Assembly: GCA_965661115.1 (NCBI GenBank)
Contig: CBFICO010000004.1
Location: 1 to 64,000 of the forward strand
Reading direction: 5' to 3'
DNA length: 64,000 bases
Source: UBA6770 sp965661115
Lineage (GTDB): Bacteria; Bacteroidota; Bacteroidia; Flavobacteriales_G; Salibacteraceae
This document shows positions 8,041 to 16,236 of the stretch, piece after piece. The notes under the pieces are model-generated. The model saw nothing but the letters and a program-made list of their open reading frames with translations. It did no database searches and was not told the origin of the DNA. A program made the position numbers and the translations under genes. The first letter of the stretch is position 1. Each line of letters starts with the position of its first letter.

Positions 8041-8602
8041 TTTTACACCGGAAGAAAGCCTTGCTGTTATCCACTCAATGATAGGCCGCACCCAACAAAA
8101 TATCAGTGAGAACAGTATATTTTTTCTCATTTGGGGCTGGGCAACTTTGGCTGCCGCGCTGATTCATTATTTTCTACTTCAACATACTGGTTACCCGCAC
8201 CCGTACGTTGCCTGGGGCATTTTTATGCCTACAGCCGGAGCATTGGCTGGATACTTTGGTTGGAAAAACTCAAAATCCAAGCAAATCAAAACACATTTAG
8301 ACAAAAGCATTGGTTACTTGTGGGGTGGCTTTGGCGTCTATTTGTTTGTACTGCTAGTTTTTATGCACTCTATTGGCCCAACAAAAGTATATCCGCTACT
8401 TATGGCTTTGTATGCATTAGGTTGTTTTGTAATGGGTGGAATTATCCGATTCAGACCTTTAATAATTGGGGCTATAGTGTGCTGGGGAATTTCAGTTGCT
8501 GCATTTTTCTTGAGTTTCCCAAATCAACTATTGTGCTTGGCGGCAGCAATTATTGTGGCCTATTTAGTTCCAGGTTATCTGCTTAAAAAAGCCGTGCATT
8601 GA
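8030..8602 (+). CDS. Integral membrane protein, function unknown
   Basis: The 190-residue protein has a soluble N-terminus with the segment PEESLAVIHSMIGRTQQNI, then about five to six hydrophobic helices, including FFLIWGWATLAAALIHYFLL and a GWKNSKSKQIK loop. I recognise this N-terminal pattern from small Bacteroidota membrane proteins paired with a winged-helix regulator, but no function is known to me. It overlaps the gene before it by 11 bases and the regulator after it by 4 bases, so all three are probably co-translated. Confidence 0.75.
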   Translation: MKTDFTPEESLAVIHSMIGRTQQNISENSIFFLIWGWATLAAALIHYFLLQHTGYPHPYVAWGIFMPTAGALAGYFGWKNSKSKQIKTHLDKSIGYLWGGFGVYLFVLLVFMHSIGPTKVYPLLMALYALGCFVMGGIIRFRPLIIGAIVCWGISVAAFFLSFPNQLLCLAAAIIVAYLVPGYLLKKAVH

Positions 8603-8883
8603 AGAAAAAACTAGACCCTCTCTTACACAATGAATTGCGCCTATCGATAATGAGTTTACTTGTTAATATTGAATCGGCGGAATTCAATTATTTGCTTGCC
8701 GAAACTAAAGCATCAAAGGGAAATTTGAGTGTTCAGATATCTAAACTAAAAGAGGCAAATTATATTGAGGTAAACAAGTCGTTTAAGGGTAACCTGCCAC
8801 TTACCACTTGCAAAATTACAAGTATTGGGTCACAGGCATTCAGGGCCTATGTTGAGGAGATAAAAAAGTACCTTAAGCTGTAA
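8599..8883 (+). CDS. Winged-helix transcriptional regulator
   Basis: The 94-residue protein looks like a single winged-helix DNA-binding domain of the MarR/PadR-like type (HTH_34). LHNELRLSIMSLLVNIESAEF forms the first helices, TKASKGNLSVQISKLKEANYI is a plausible recognition helix, and KITSIGSQAFRAYVEEIKKYL is the wing and dimerisation helix. The start is a TTG embedded in the stop region of the preceding gene. As the last gene of the cassette it probably controls the promoter at 7828-7859, but that is inference from context. Confidence 0.85.
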   Translation: MKKKLDPLLHNELRLSIMSLLVNIESAEFNYLLAETKASKGNLSVQISKLKEANYIEVNKSFKGNLPLTTCKITSIGSQAFRAYVEEIKKYLKL

Positions 8884-9489
8884 TTACTCGGTGTTTAAAT
8901 GATCGGTAAATAAGATGCCATTTAAATGATCTATTTCGTGCTGAAATATTACCGAAGTAAATCCGCTCACTTCTTCAATGTGTTTCTTTCCATCCATATC
9001 TAGATATTCAATGGTAATGCTAATTGGCCTAAATACTTCCGCCTGAAAATCAGGAATAGATAAACATCCTTCTTTACCCAGTTTTTTCTCTTCAGAGCAA
9101 CTCACTATTACTGGGTTTACATAAACCTCAAAAGGGGTATTGTCTTTATCAAAGCGCTGAACTACAATAATTTGCCGTCCCAAACCAACTTGTGGCGCCG
9201 CAATACCTACTCCCATATTCGACGGGTCTTGAACCGTTTTAATTAAGCGCTTAGCAAAGTAATTGAGCTGAGCTTGGTTCTTTTGAACATCTACTTTTTT
9301 ACAAGCCTTTCTCAGAAAAACCGAATCCTTTTTGTTGATTATTGTAAGCACACACATGGGCTCATTTGGCAAGCCCTTTTCAATAAGTTTTAACTCCTTT
9401 TTCTTGAATTTTTTGGCTTTTTGAGCCGTAACATTACACCCAAGAAAAACAAGGAGAAAACTTAAAAAAACTATCCTAATCCAATACAA
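8884..9489 (-). CDS. Peptide deformylase with lipoprotein-type signal
   Basis: All three deformylase motifs are present: GVGIAAPQVG near residue 92, KEGCLS near residue 138, and QHEIDHLNG near residue 184. Together they bind the catalytic metal and remove formyl from N-terminal Met. The protein differs from a housekeeping Def by an N-terminal extension that looks like a lipoprotein signal (IRIVFLSFLLVFLGCNVTAQ), which suggests anchoring outside the cytoplasm. The start is a TTG at 9489 that overlaps the end of the upstream coiled-coil gene by 14 bases, so the two are coupled. Whether it acts on formyl-Met or on another N-formyl substrate is unknown. Confidence 0.85.
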   Translation of the reverse strand: MYWIRIVFLSFLLVFLGCNVTAQKAKKFKKKELKLIEKGLPNEPMCVLTIINKKDSVFLRKACKKVDVQKNQAQLNYFAKRLIKTVQDPSNMGVGIAAPQVGLGRQIIVVQRFDKDNTPFEVYVNPVIVSCSEEKKLGKEGCLSIPDFQAEVFRPISITIEYLDMDGKKHIEEVSGFTSVIFQHEIDHLNGILFTDHLNTE

Positions 9490-10381
9490 ACTCAGTCGTT
9501 CCTATTTCGTGCTGATCGGCATACGCATAAACAATGTATTTACCTGGTTCAGCCTCAGCCTTCACTTCCCAGTACAAGCAAACATCTACCTCTTTGTTTT
9601 CATAGGTTATCTGCTTTTTAACCGAATACAATCCACGAATCCCATCAAACTCAAACATATTTGACTTATCCTCAGTGAGTGTAAGGACCTTACCGGATGG
9701 AGCAATAATTCTTACATAAACATCTTTTTTACCCGGTTTTGCCAGATCATTTTCACCAATAGTTACACAGGTTTTAATCTTTTCAACCGCTCTAGCTCTA
9801 TCGGTCCGTTTATGGATGTTGTTATTTTTTACTTTTTGCCCATAAGATTCAATAAAAACTGCTTGCAATCGCTCGCCAATTTTCACCTTAGCAGCCAGTT
9901 TACTTTTTTCTGACTCAAGCTGCGTAGCTTTTTCACGCTCTTTACCCAACTCACCTTTTATGTTTTGGTTTTCCGCCATCAACTCAATGTTGGCCGTGTT
10001 CAATGAATCTATGGTATGCACAAAACCCTTCATTATTTTACGTAAACTTTCCGCTTCTTTTTTGAGCTTGTAAATGGTCCAATTTCCATTCTTAACTTGC
10101 TGAATAAGCTTTTCAACCTTAGCTCTTTCATCAGCTAATTGGGCATTTAACGTATCGTTGGTTGATGATAAGGTATCGTATTGTGCCAACATATCGTTCA
10201 ACTCGTCAGTTAGGTTTTCTTTCTCAAGAGTAATTTCAGTATTCTCGCCAGTTAGCTGTTCTGTTTTACTTTTTTCATCAAATAGCATAAACATCAATCC
10301 TACATTAGCTAGAATTGACACCGTAAGCAGTGCTATTAATATCTTGGAAGTATTGTCTTTCTTTTCAGTCGTTTCTGACAT
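9476..10381 (-). CDS. Membrane-anchored coiled-coil protein
   Basis: I know no named family for this 301-residue protein. Residues 14-34 form one membrane helix (ILIALLTVSILANVGLMFML). Residues 36-170 are a long heptad-type coiled coil rich in Glu, Lys, Leu and Asn. The C-terminal ~110 residues look like an Ig-like beta domain (DVYVRIIAPSGKVLTL, EVDVCLYWEVKAEAEPGKY, HEIGTTEFVLD). The topology suggests a cytoplasmic N-tail with the coil and beta domain in the periplasm. It is followed by, and overlaps, the deformylase gene. Confidence 0.75.
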   Translation of the reverse strand: MSETTEKKDNTSKILIALLTVSILANVGLMFMLFDEKSKTEQLTGENTEITLEKENLTDELNDMLAQYDTLSSTNDTLNAQLADERAKVEKLIQQVKNGNWTIYKLKKEAESLRKIMKGFVHTIDSLNTANIELMAENQNIKGELGKEREKATQLESEKSKLAAKVKIGERLQAVFIESYGQKVKNNNIHKRTDRARAVEKIKTCVTIGENDLAKPGKKDVYVRIIAPSGKVLTLTEDKSNMFEFDGIRGLYSVKKQITYENKEVDVCLYWEVKAEAEPGKYIVYAYADQHEIGTTEFVLD

Positions 10382-10413
10382 TATTTATTTTTTTTACTTT
10401 TACTAAACTCAAA

Positions 10414-10443
10414 CAAAGCTAGTTATACCAAACAGAGACCAAA
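10414..10443 (-). promoter_or_regulatory. Promoter of the coiled-coil/deformylase operon
   Basis: On the reverse strand TTTG (10443-10440) and TAGCTTTG (10421-10414) are 18 bases apart. The predicted start is near 10405, followed by a short leader to the ATG at 10381. Confidence 0.5.
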
Positions 10444-10446
10444 CTC

Positions 10447-11127
10447 ATGATTAACGAAATTATTTCACTATTCTATCCACAACTTTGTGCTGCGTGCAAA
10501 AAGCCTGTACACAAGTCTAACTGGGCAATTTGCCTTAATTGTAGAATAAAATTTCCGAGAACCAAATTCCTTTTCATGGAGAAAAATCCAATTATGAGTT
10601 TACTGGAAGGAAAGTGCAACGTTGAACATGCATTTGCCTATTATACATTTGAAAAAAGTAGCGCATTGCAAAAGGCCATACATGCATTAAAATACAAAGG
10701 TGTACAGAAGGTTGGTGAAGAGTTTGGTCAGATAATCGGTAGCGACTTAAAAAAAAGTGACTTATATAACAACATCGATTTTATAGTTGCACTCCCTCTT
10801 CATAAATCAAAAAAAAGAATTAGAGGATACAATCAATGCGACTCAATAGCAAAAGGTATTGCAAGTGCTATTGATGCTGAGTTAAATCTAGAAATTGTAC
10901 ACAGAATAAGAGCAACAGAAAGTCAAACCAAAAAATCGCATTACGACCGACATACCAACGCCGAACAGATTTTTAAGGTAAAAAACCCGGAAAAATTCGC
11001 AAATAAAAAAGTGCTTGTGATTGATGATGTTATCACAACGGGTTCTACTCTAGCATCGTTGATAAGAGAGCTAAACAAAATAGAAAACTGCACCGTATAT
11101 GCCGGTACAATTGCAGTGGCTCGCTAA
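10447..11127 (+). CDS. ComF family phosphoribosyltransferase-like protein
   Basis: The 226-residue protein has the ComF layout. An N-terminal double zinc ribbon (FYPQLCAACKKP and WAICLNCRIKF) is followed by a phosphoribosyltransferase domain with LPLHKSKKRIRGYNQCDSIA and the PRPP loop VLVIDDVITTGSTL near residue 183. Homologues take part in natural transformation in Firmicutes and Proteobacteria. In Bacteroidota the gene is usually solitary, as here, and its role is not proven. It is divergent from the coiled-coil gene. Confidence 0.9.
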   Translation: MINEIISLFYPQLCAACKKPVHKSNWAICLNCRIKFPRTKFLFMEKNPIMSLLEGKCNVEHAFAYYTFEKSSALQKAIHALKYKGVQKVGEEFGQIIGSDLKKSDLYNNIDFIVALPLHKSKKRIRGYNQCDSIAKGIASAIDAELNLEIVHRIRATESQTKKSHYDRHTNAEQIFKVKNPEKFANKKVLVIDDVITTGSTLASLIRELNKIENCTVYAGTIAVAR

Positions 11128-11192
11128 TAATTTGGTAATGGCTTTTTTGATAGGCTTTCAGAATGTATTTTCGTCGGTAATTTACCTAGAGT

Positions 11193-12533
11193 ATGCTTAA
11201 GGATTTCGCTAAAACAAGTCCAGTTACATTTTTTGCATTACCCATTATTATTATTGGAATGATTGTGCTTAGCTATTTTATGTACAGCACACTCATTACC
11301 AACCAGATAAACTCGAGACAATAGTATATTGAAAAGCAACTAGAGTTGTCATCAGAACACGTTGAGAATCAAATAATTCAATTCAAAAAAGAATTTCCAA
11401 ACCTTGCCGATTTAGAAGATTTTCAAGCAGCTTTTAAGCCTAATGCACCAGGTAGTGGAAAATTCAGGTATAGACTGAAAAGAACCGTGAATCGCTATCG
11501 ATCTTTTGTTGATTCGGTTTTCATATATAACAAGGAGCAACTCTATTTTATTAGTATCGATAAAAAAGGGATTATTGAAGAGGGATTTAACAACCTATCG
11601 TCAACGCTACTTCCACTGCAGTATACCAATACACCAAAAGTTATTCATCTAGAAGGCAGTAAATTACTATTGATGAGCCCGCTTAGAATTGGGGCTGAAC
11701 AAGAAATTTATGTAGGTGCAATAATCGACATTATTAAAATGATTGGTGACGAAGCCTTTAGACAATACACCGGAGAATACAGCTCCAAAATAATCTTTAC
11801 GGAAAACATAGGCTTCCAAACCATAGAGACTGGAGAACATTTTGAAGCCCAATTTAATTTAATGCCTCATTACAAAAAGCAAATTATTGACGATATTCTA
11901 GATAACAAACAAGGACAGCTGCTGCATAAATTACCACATAGCACGAAAGTATTTATGAGCTGTTACAAACCTTTTAAAATTCTAAACGAACGCTTTGGGT
12001 TAATTTTCGTTGTATCAGAAGACGATTTTGTTGCTCCAATCAAAACGAAACTTCAAGTTATTTTCCTCTCGTTTTTTGTAATGATTGCTATAATTATAGT
12101 TGTTTTTGTTATCAGTTTAAAAGACATTACTCAAACCGTAGACGAGCTGTTCCAAAGCAAAAAAAGCCTGTCGAACGCCTTAACTCAACAACGGTATATT
12201 TTAGAACACGGGGATACTTTCTTTTTCACTTTAGACAAACAGGGAACACCTATTTATACCACTAAAAACTTTGAGGCCTTAACTGGCTATTCGCCTGACC
12301 AATGGTTTGCAAACCTACCGGATTTTATTGAGGAAAATAAGTTAGAAAAATCACTTATAGAAAAGCTAGATTTATTGACGTCGGGTAAGCTTAATGAAGA
12401 CGTTTGCTACAAATTAAAAGTAGAAAAGCCAGACCAAACTATTTCGATAATTGAATTAAAACAACGTGCTGTCTTTGATGATCTTGGCCGTTTTGAGGCA
12501 GTTATTTGTACCGGAAAGCTCGCTACTAATTAG
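11193..12533 (+). pseudogene. Membrane PAS sensor interrupted by an in-frame amber codon
   Basis: From the ATG at 11193 the frame encodes a membrane helix (TFFALPIIIIGMIVLSYFMY) and a short helix ending INSRQ. Then comes a single TAG at 11322-11324, after which the same frame continues open for 403 codons. The continuation begins YIEKQLELSSEH, which completes the helix. It contains an extracytoplasmic sensor-like region, a second membrane helix (residues ~235-258 counted from 11346) and a C-terminal PAS domain (FFTLDKQGTPIYTTKNFEALTGY). The product ends right after PAS and no kinase or cyclase domain follows. A TTG at 11346 could give a fragment lacking the first helix. It is probably inactivated; readthrough is the alternative. 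Confidence 0.65.
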
Positions 12534-12641
12534 TTAAAGTCACAATAAATAAATTTTTACGATTGGCGTAGATCTCAGCGTTTCTATACTTTTATAATTA
12601 TGCCAGCCAATTACAGTTTTACATTGTTGAGCCCATAAAAA

Positions 12642-12666
12642 AAGCCGCTATAAGCGGCTTTTTCAA
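12642..12666. terminator. Bidirectional terminator between the PAS sensor and DUF2795 genes
   Basis: A perfect stem AAGCCGCT/AGCGGCTT with a three-base ATA loop is flanked by A-rich sequence on one side and T-rich sequence on the other, so it can serve both convergent genes. Confidence 0.85.
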
Positions 12667-12684
12667 TTGTATAATAAGCTTGTG

Positions 12685-12906
12685 TTAATATTCGTCTTCA
12701 TTGAAGAAGAAATCCTCTTTTGACGGATAGTCTGGCCAAATATCCTCAATACTGTCATAGGTTTCTCCCTCGTCTTCAATTTCTTGAAGGTTTTCTACCA
12801 CCTCTAAAGGTGCACCTCTTCTTAATGCATAGTCGATAAGTTCCTCCTTGCTAGCTGGCCAAGGGGCATCTTCCATATACGAGGCTAATTCTAATGTCCA
12901 ATACAT
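12685..12906 (-). CDS. DUF2795 family protein
   Basis: This is a small acidic 73-residue protein with the segments YWTLELASYMEDAPWPASKEELI, GAPLEVVENLQEIEDEGETYD and IWPDYPSKEDFFFNEDEY. The sequence is strongly conserved among Bacteroidota, and I recognise it as a DUF2795 protein of unknown function. It is cytoplasmic and has no signal. It has its own consensus promoter and a shared terminator, so it is a single-gene unit. Confidence 0.9.
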   Translation of the reverse strand: MYWTLELASYMEDAPWPASKEELIDYALRRGAPLEVVENLQEIEDEGETYDSIEDIWPDYPSKEDFFFNEDEY

Positions 12907-12936
12907 TTTCTTAGTGTCTAAGGGTTATAATTTTTG

Positions 12937-12967
12937 CAAATGTAATTTTTTTACACACACTTCCAAA
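12937..12967 (-). promoter_or_regulatory. Promoter of the DUF2795 gene
   Basis: On the reverse strand a TTTG (12967-12964) and a perfect TACATTTG (12944-12937) are 19 bases apart. The leader to the ATG at 12906 would be about 25 bases. Confidence 0.65.
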
Positions 12968-12983
12968 TCAATTTAAATATCGT

Positions 12984-13532
12984 CTAAATGCGTGGCTCCC
13001 AAGGGGTTTCATTGGCGTTTTTATCCAAACTTATTTGTCTGGAAAGCACAAATAAAAAATCGCTTAATCTGTTCAAGTACCGTATTACTAATTCATCAAC
13101 GACACTCTCCTCGCTCAACCTAATTACCATACGCTCTGCTCTTCTGCAAACGCATCTTGAAATATGGCAATAAGATACTATTTGATGCCCACCAGGCAGC
13201 ACAAAAGACTTCATTGGCGGCAGGTTATCATCCATCTTATCCATTTGCTGCTCCAAATAGGTTATATCCTCAGCAGAAATGATTGGTATATTTTTTAAGG
13301 GTTTTTCAGGGTCGCTGGCAAGCATAGAACCCATAGTAAAAAGTCGGTCTTGAACCTCAACCAGAACTTGTTTTTGATTTTCAGCTATTTCTTGATCCCG
13401 CAGTAAACCTATCCAAGAGTTTAGCTCGTCTACTGTTCCGTATGATTCTATGCGTAAATCGGCTTTTGATATCCTTTTACCTCCAAACAACGAAGTTTGC
13501 CCTTTATCTCCTGTCTTTGTATAAACCTTCAT
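12984..13532 (-). CDS. Cob(I)alamin adenosyltransferase, PduO type
   Basis: It transfers the adenosyl group of ATP to cob(I)alamin to make coenzyme B12. The 182-residue protein begins with MKVYTKTGDKGQTSLFGGKRISK, the ATP-binding N-terminus of the PduO family. It also has SYGTVDELNSWIGLL and the helix CHISRCVCRRAERMVIRL, with the conserved RRAER, and it ends FVLSRQISLDKN. The ATG overlaps by one base with the stop of the upstream T9SS protein gene (TAATG). No other B12 gene lies in the window. Confidence 0.95.
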   Translation of the reverse strand: MKVYTKTGDKGQTSLFGGKRISKADLRIESYGTVDELNSWIGLLRDQEIAENQKQVLVEVQDRLFTMGSMLASDPEKPLKNIPIISAEDITYLEQQMDKMDDNLPPMKSFVLPGGHQIVSYCHISRCVCRRAERMVIRLSEESVVDELVIRYLNRLSDFLFVLSRQISLDKNANETPWEPRI

Positions 13533-16168
13533 TATTTTGTAAAAACAAGTTTGACATTAAATAGTTCTCCGTTGGCCATTACGTTTAGAAAATAAATTCC
13601 AGCATTTTGATTTTCAATGGAGAAATGAGCCACACTTCCTAGATCTTCTGAATAAACTGTCTTTCCCGAAATATCGCTTAGCCTGTAACTCACGTCCATC
13701 ATTTCCACTAAATCAACAGAAATAGATCTATTCGACGGGTTTGGAAACACTTTTATTGAATTTGATTTATCAAAACTCATTACTTGAACAGACCCTTGTA
13801 TATTGCTAATATCCTTAATTGTGCAACCATTTTTATCGGTAACACTCAAGGTATATTGCCCTCTAATTCTCAAATCAGTAAGGTCTTTTGTGCCTGGGTT
13901 TCTAAAACCAGTTGGACCCGACCAAGCATAGATGAACGGCTCACTACCACCCTTTACCTCAACAGATATATTGGCTGTTCCTCCGGTGTCATTTACCGAA
14001 GAGCTTACCACAATTCTTGGGGTCCCTTTTATTTCTATAGAATCAACCAATGCGCAATTGTTTGTATCGGTAACGGTAAGTAAATACATACCCGATTCAA
14101 CACCAGAAACTACATTCGTTTTAAAACTGGTATCTTCCCAGGTGTACTGATAACTTGGGACTCCGCCTTTAACGTTGGCTTGAATTCTACCATTTTTATC
14201 GTTGAAACAAAAGTTATCTATCGTTTCAAAATCTACTGATAACGGTGCTTTTGGGCCTTTAACAGTCACCCGTCTTGCACTAACACAAGCTGGGTTTGAT
14301 GAATTTGTTACCGTAACAAAATAATTACCCGAAGAAAGGCCAGTTAAATTGGTATCGGTTTTACCATTGCTCCATTTGATAGTAAAAGGACCAACCCCTC
14401 TTGGAATGATATCGATAGTAATTTCTCCATTGTTATCATTAAAACAATTTTCATCTAATACTTTCTTTACTGAAATTAGCGGTGCCCCGAAATTAACTAC
14501 CGCTTTGTGGTATACTTCACTGCACCCCAAAGAGTCTGAAACGGTAACAACATAATTTCCAGCAGATAGGCTCGAAATTGTTGAGTTAGTATCTCCGGGA
14601 TTAGTCGTCCCCCATTGATAGCTTAATGACCCGTTTGCCCCAAGAACCGTTAAATTGCTCCTACCATTATTGGATCCACAACTAGGGTTTACCGTCTGAC
14701 TGGAAATCTGAAGGTCACATATTGGCTTAGAAGTGTTAAGCTTAACCAATGGCAAATATTCACTTTGAGTGTGACCAGTTCCAATGTTTACTATTGAAAT
14801 TCCATTTTGCGCACGACTACCAGACACTCCAACAATAACAGAGTCTGTTTTTGACTTTATACCAATATAATAATTTCCTATCGGCATTGGCGTAGGTGGA
14901 ATTTTAAAAGTGTTCCATTTTCCTAAGTGTTTAGCTGTTATTGCAATGTCTTGATCCAACTGTGGAAATACCTGTGGAATAACTCTACTTTGGAAAAATT
15001 CATTAAGAATAATTACATCGAATTGGGCTCCTACTTTAGCGTATTCATCAATAAATACGGATATAGACGTTGCGGTATCTGGGGCTTTCATTTCAATCAA
15101 AGAAGACAAGTCATAATTGACTCCCGGCCCATACCAAAAACCTGCCACTGGCACTTCATTTCCAACCCTGGAGTACACCGTATCCGTAACGTCAATATCA
15201 AATCGAAAAGTGTCTTTGTCTGTGTTTGTTTCAATACTATCCGACTCAACTACCAAGTTGAAATTATACGCTCCTACTCCATTTGCTGCCAAAAATCTTT
15301 CTTTAAGGTTTAGTAGCGTGTCTTCGTTAGCCAAGAGTGAAAATTCGTCGGATTTAGAGGATAAGCTTCCATAACCTAATACGTCTAGTTCTACCGCTGA
15401 TTTAGTAGCAGAAAAACGCCCTAAATTCAGCACATTCACATCAATATCTATTGGAGTTTTGGATGCTTGATGAGCTGGAATTTGGCTGTAAAAGTTAGAA
15501 GGGTTTAAATCGTTTAAATACACTCGTTCTAATGCTAGATTAACCCCTTCTGAAGGCTCACAAACCGCAATATTATCCACTGCCAATCCACTCCCCCAAG
15601 TTCCACCATCAGAATAAGAAAATATGATTTGAGTACTACCCGATAAACCAAAAAGAGGAATCGTAAGTTTCTGCCAGTTACCTTGGCTAGTAATAGACTT
15701 AAGCTCTTTAACTATTCCTCCATTCTTTACCAAAACTTTGGCTGATTCATTTACACTAAACGAATTAAAATATACGTCAACCACCAATTGATAAGCAGTA
15801 TTAGTAGATAGGTTTAAACTAGGTAAAAAGAGGGAATCGGCAGATTTATTGCAATTGCATTTGTCATCTGATGTGTAGGCTATCTTACTTGCTGATGGTA
15901 CTTTCCAAGCCTGTCCAGCACTTGCATCAGCTGTACTTCCAATTTTATACCCCCCGTCGTTTGATTTGGTTTTTACGGTAATACCGTTTAGCGGAAATGC
16001 CGTTCCTGATTCAAAATCCTCCGAAAACAAGATGGTTCCACCAGCAAGTTGACCAAATTGTTTTGAAGCATTAGATGCTGACTTTTTTATAAGCACAGGA
16101 TGTGGGGTTCGCTGAGCAAAAACCCCAAGAGCAGCAATTATAAAACAGCAAGTGAGTAGGTTTTTCAT
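13532..16168 (-). CDS. Secreted T9SS type A surface protein with SprB-like repeats
   Basis: The product of about 878 residues is exported by Sec and then by the type IX system. The ATG at 16168 gives the signal peptide MKNLLTCCFIIAALGVFAQ; the open frame runs further upstream to 16279 without support. An N-terminal MAM/CBM-like region (DVYFNSFSVNESAKVLV, AVDNIAVCEPSEG) is followed by an uncharacterised middle. Then come about four to five SprB-like repeats with the pattern xGSxPFxYxW...GxYxLTVTDxNGC. The C-terminal ~80 residues form a type A sorting domain (FPNPSNRSISVDL, GIYFLNVMANGE). It is probably an adhesin or motility-type surface protein. Confidence 0.9.
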   Translation of the reverse strand: MKNLLTCCFIIAALGVFAQRTPHPVLIKKSASNASKQFGQLAGGTILFSEDFESGTAFPLNGITVKTKSNDGGYKIGSTADASAGQAWKVPSASKIAYTSDDKCNCNKSADSLFLPSLNLSTNTAYQLVVDVYFNSFSVNESAKVLVKNGGIVKELKSITSQGNWQKLTIPLFGLSGSTQIIFSYSDGGTWGSGLAVDNIAVCEPSEGVNLALERVYLNDLNPSNFYSQIPAHQASKTPIDIDVNVLNLGRFSATKSAVELDVLGYGSLSSKSDEFSLLANEDTLLNLKERFLAANGVGAYNFNLVVESDSIETNTDKDTFRFDIDVTDTVYSRVGNEVPVAGFWYGPGVNYDLSSLIEMKAPDTATSISVFIDEYAKVGAQFDVIILNEFFQSRVIPQVFPQLDQDIAITAKHLGKWNTFKIPPTPMPIGNYYIGIKSKTDSVIVGVSGSRAQNGISIVNIGTGHTQSEYLPLVKLNTSKPICDLQISSQTVNPSCGSNNGRSNLTVLGANGSLSYQWGTTNPGDTNSTISSLSAGNYVVTVSDSLGCSEVYHKAVVNFGAPLISVKKVLDENCFNDNNGEITIDIIPRGVGPFTIKWSNGKTDTNLTGLSSGNYFVTVTNSSNPACVSARRVTVKGPKAPLSVDFETIDNFCFNDKNGRIQANVKGGVPSYQYTWEDTSFKTNVVSGVESGMYLLTVTDTNNCALVDSIEIKGTPRIVVSSSVNDTGGTANISVEVKGGSEPFIYAWSGPTGFRNPGTKDLTDLRIRGQYTLSVTDKNGCTIKDISNIQGSVQVMSFDKSNSIKVFPNPSNRSISVDLVEMMDVSYRLSDISGKTVYSEDLGSVAHFSIENQNAGIYFLNVMANGELFNVKLVFTK

Positions 16169-16186
16169 GGAGCGTGAAATTAGCAA

Positions 16187-16218
16187 AGAAAAAGGGAACG
16201 CAGTGGCTCCCTTTTTAT
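16187..16218 (-). terminator. Terminator after gcvP
   Basis: AAAGGGA and TCCCTTT form a stem around a roughly 12-base loop, and a T-run follows on the reverse strand. It lies between gcvP and the T9SS protein gene, which are read in the same direction. Confidence 0.6.
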
Positions 16219-16236
16219 TTCTTAAAGTGAATTCAA

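Noticed and set aside
11322..11324. Pyrrolysine or selenocysteine recoding of the amber codon
   Set aside because: No pyl or sel genes or SECIS-like hairpin are seen, and TAG, TAA and TGA all act as normal stops in neighbouring intact genes.
15117..15374. Plus-strand open frames inside the T9SS protein gene (also 13784-14150 and 14349-14555)
   Set aside because: They are antisense shadows of a well-supported long coding frame and have no promoter or recognisable protein.
16187..16218. Reading the gcvP stem-loop as a start-proximal regulator of the T9SS gene
   Set aside because: A T-run follows the stem on the reverse strand, which fits a simple terminator for gcvP.
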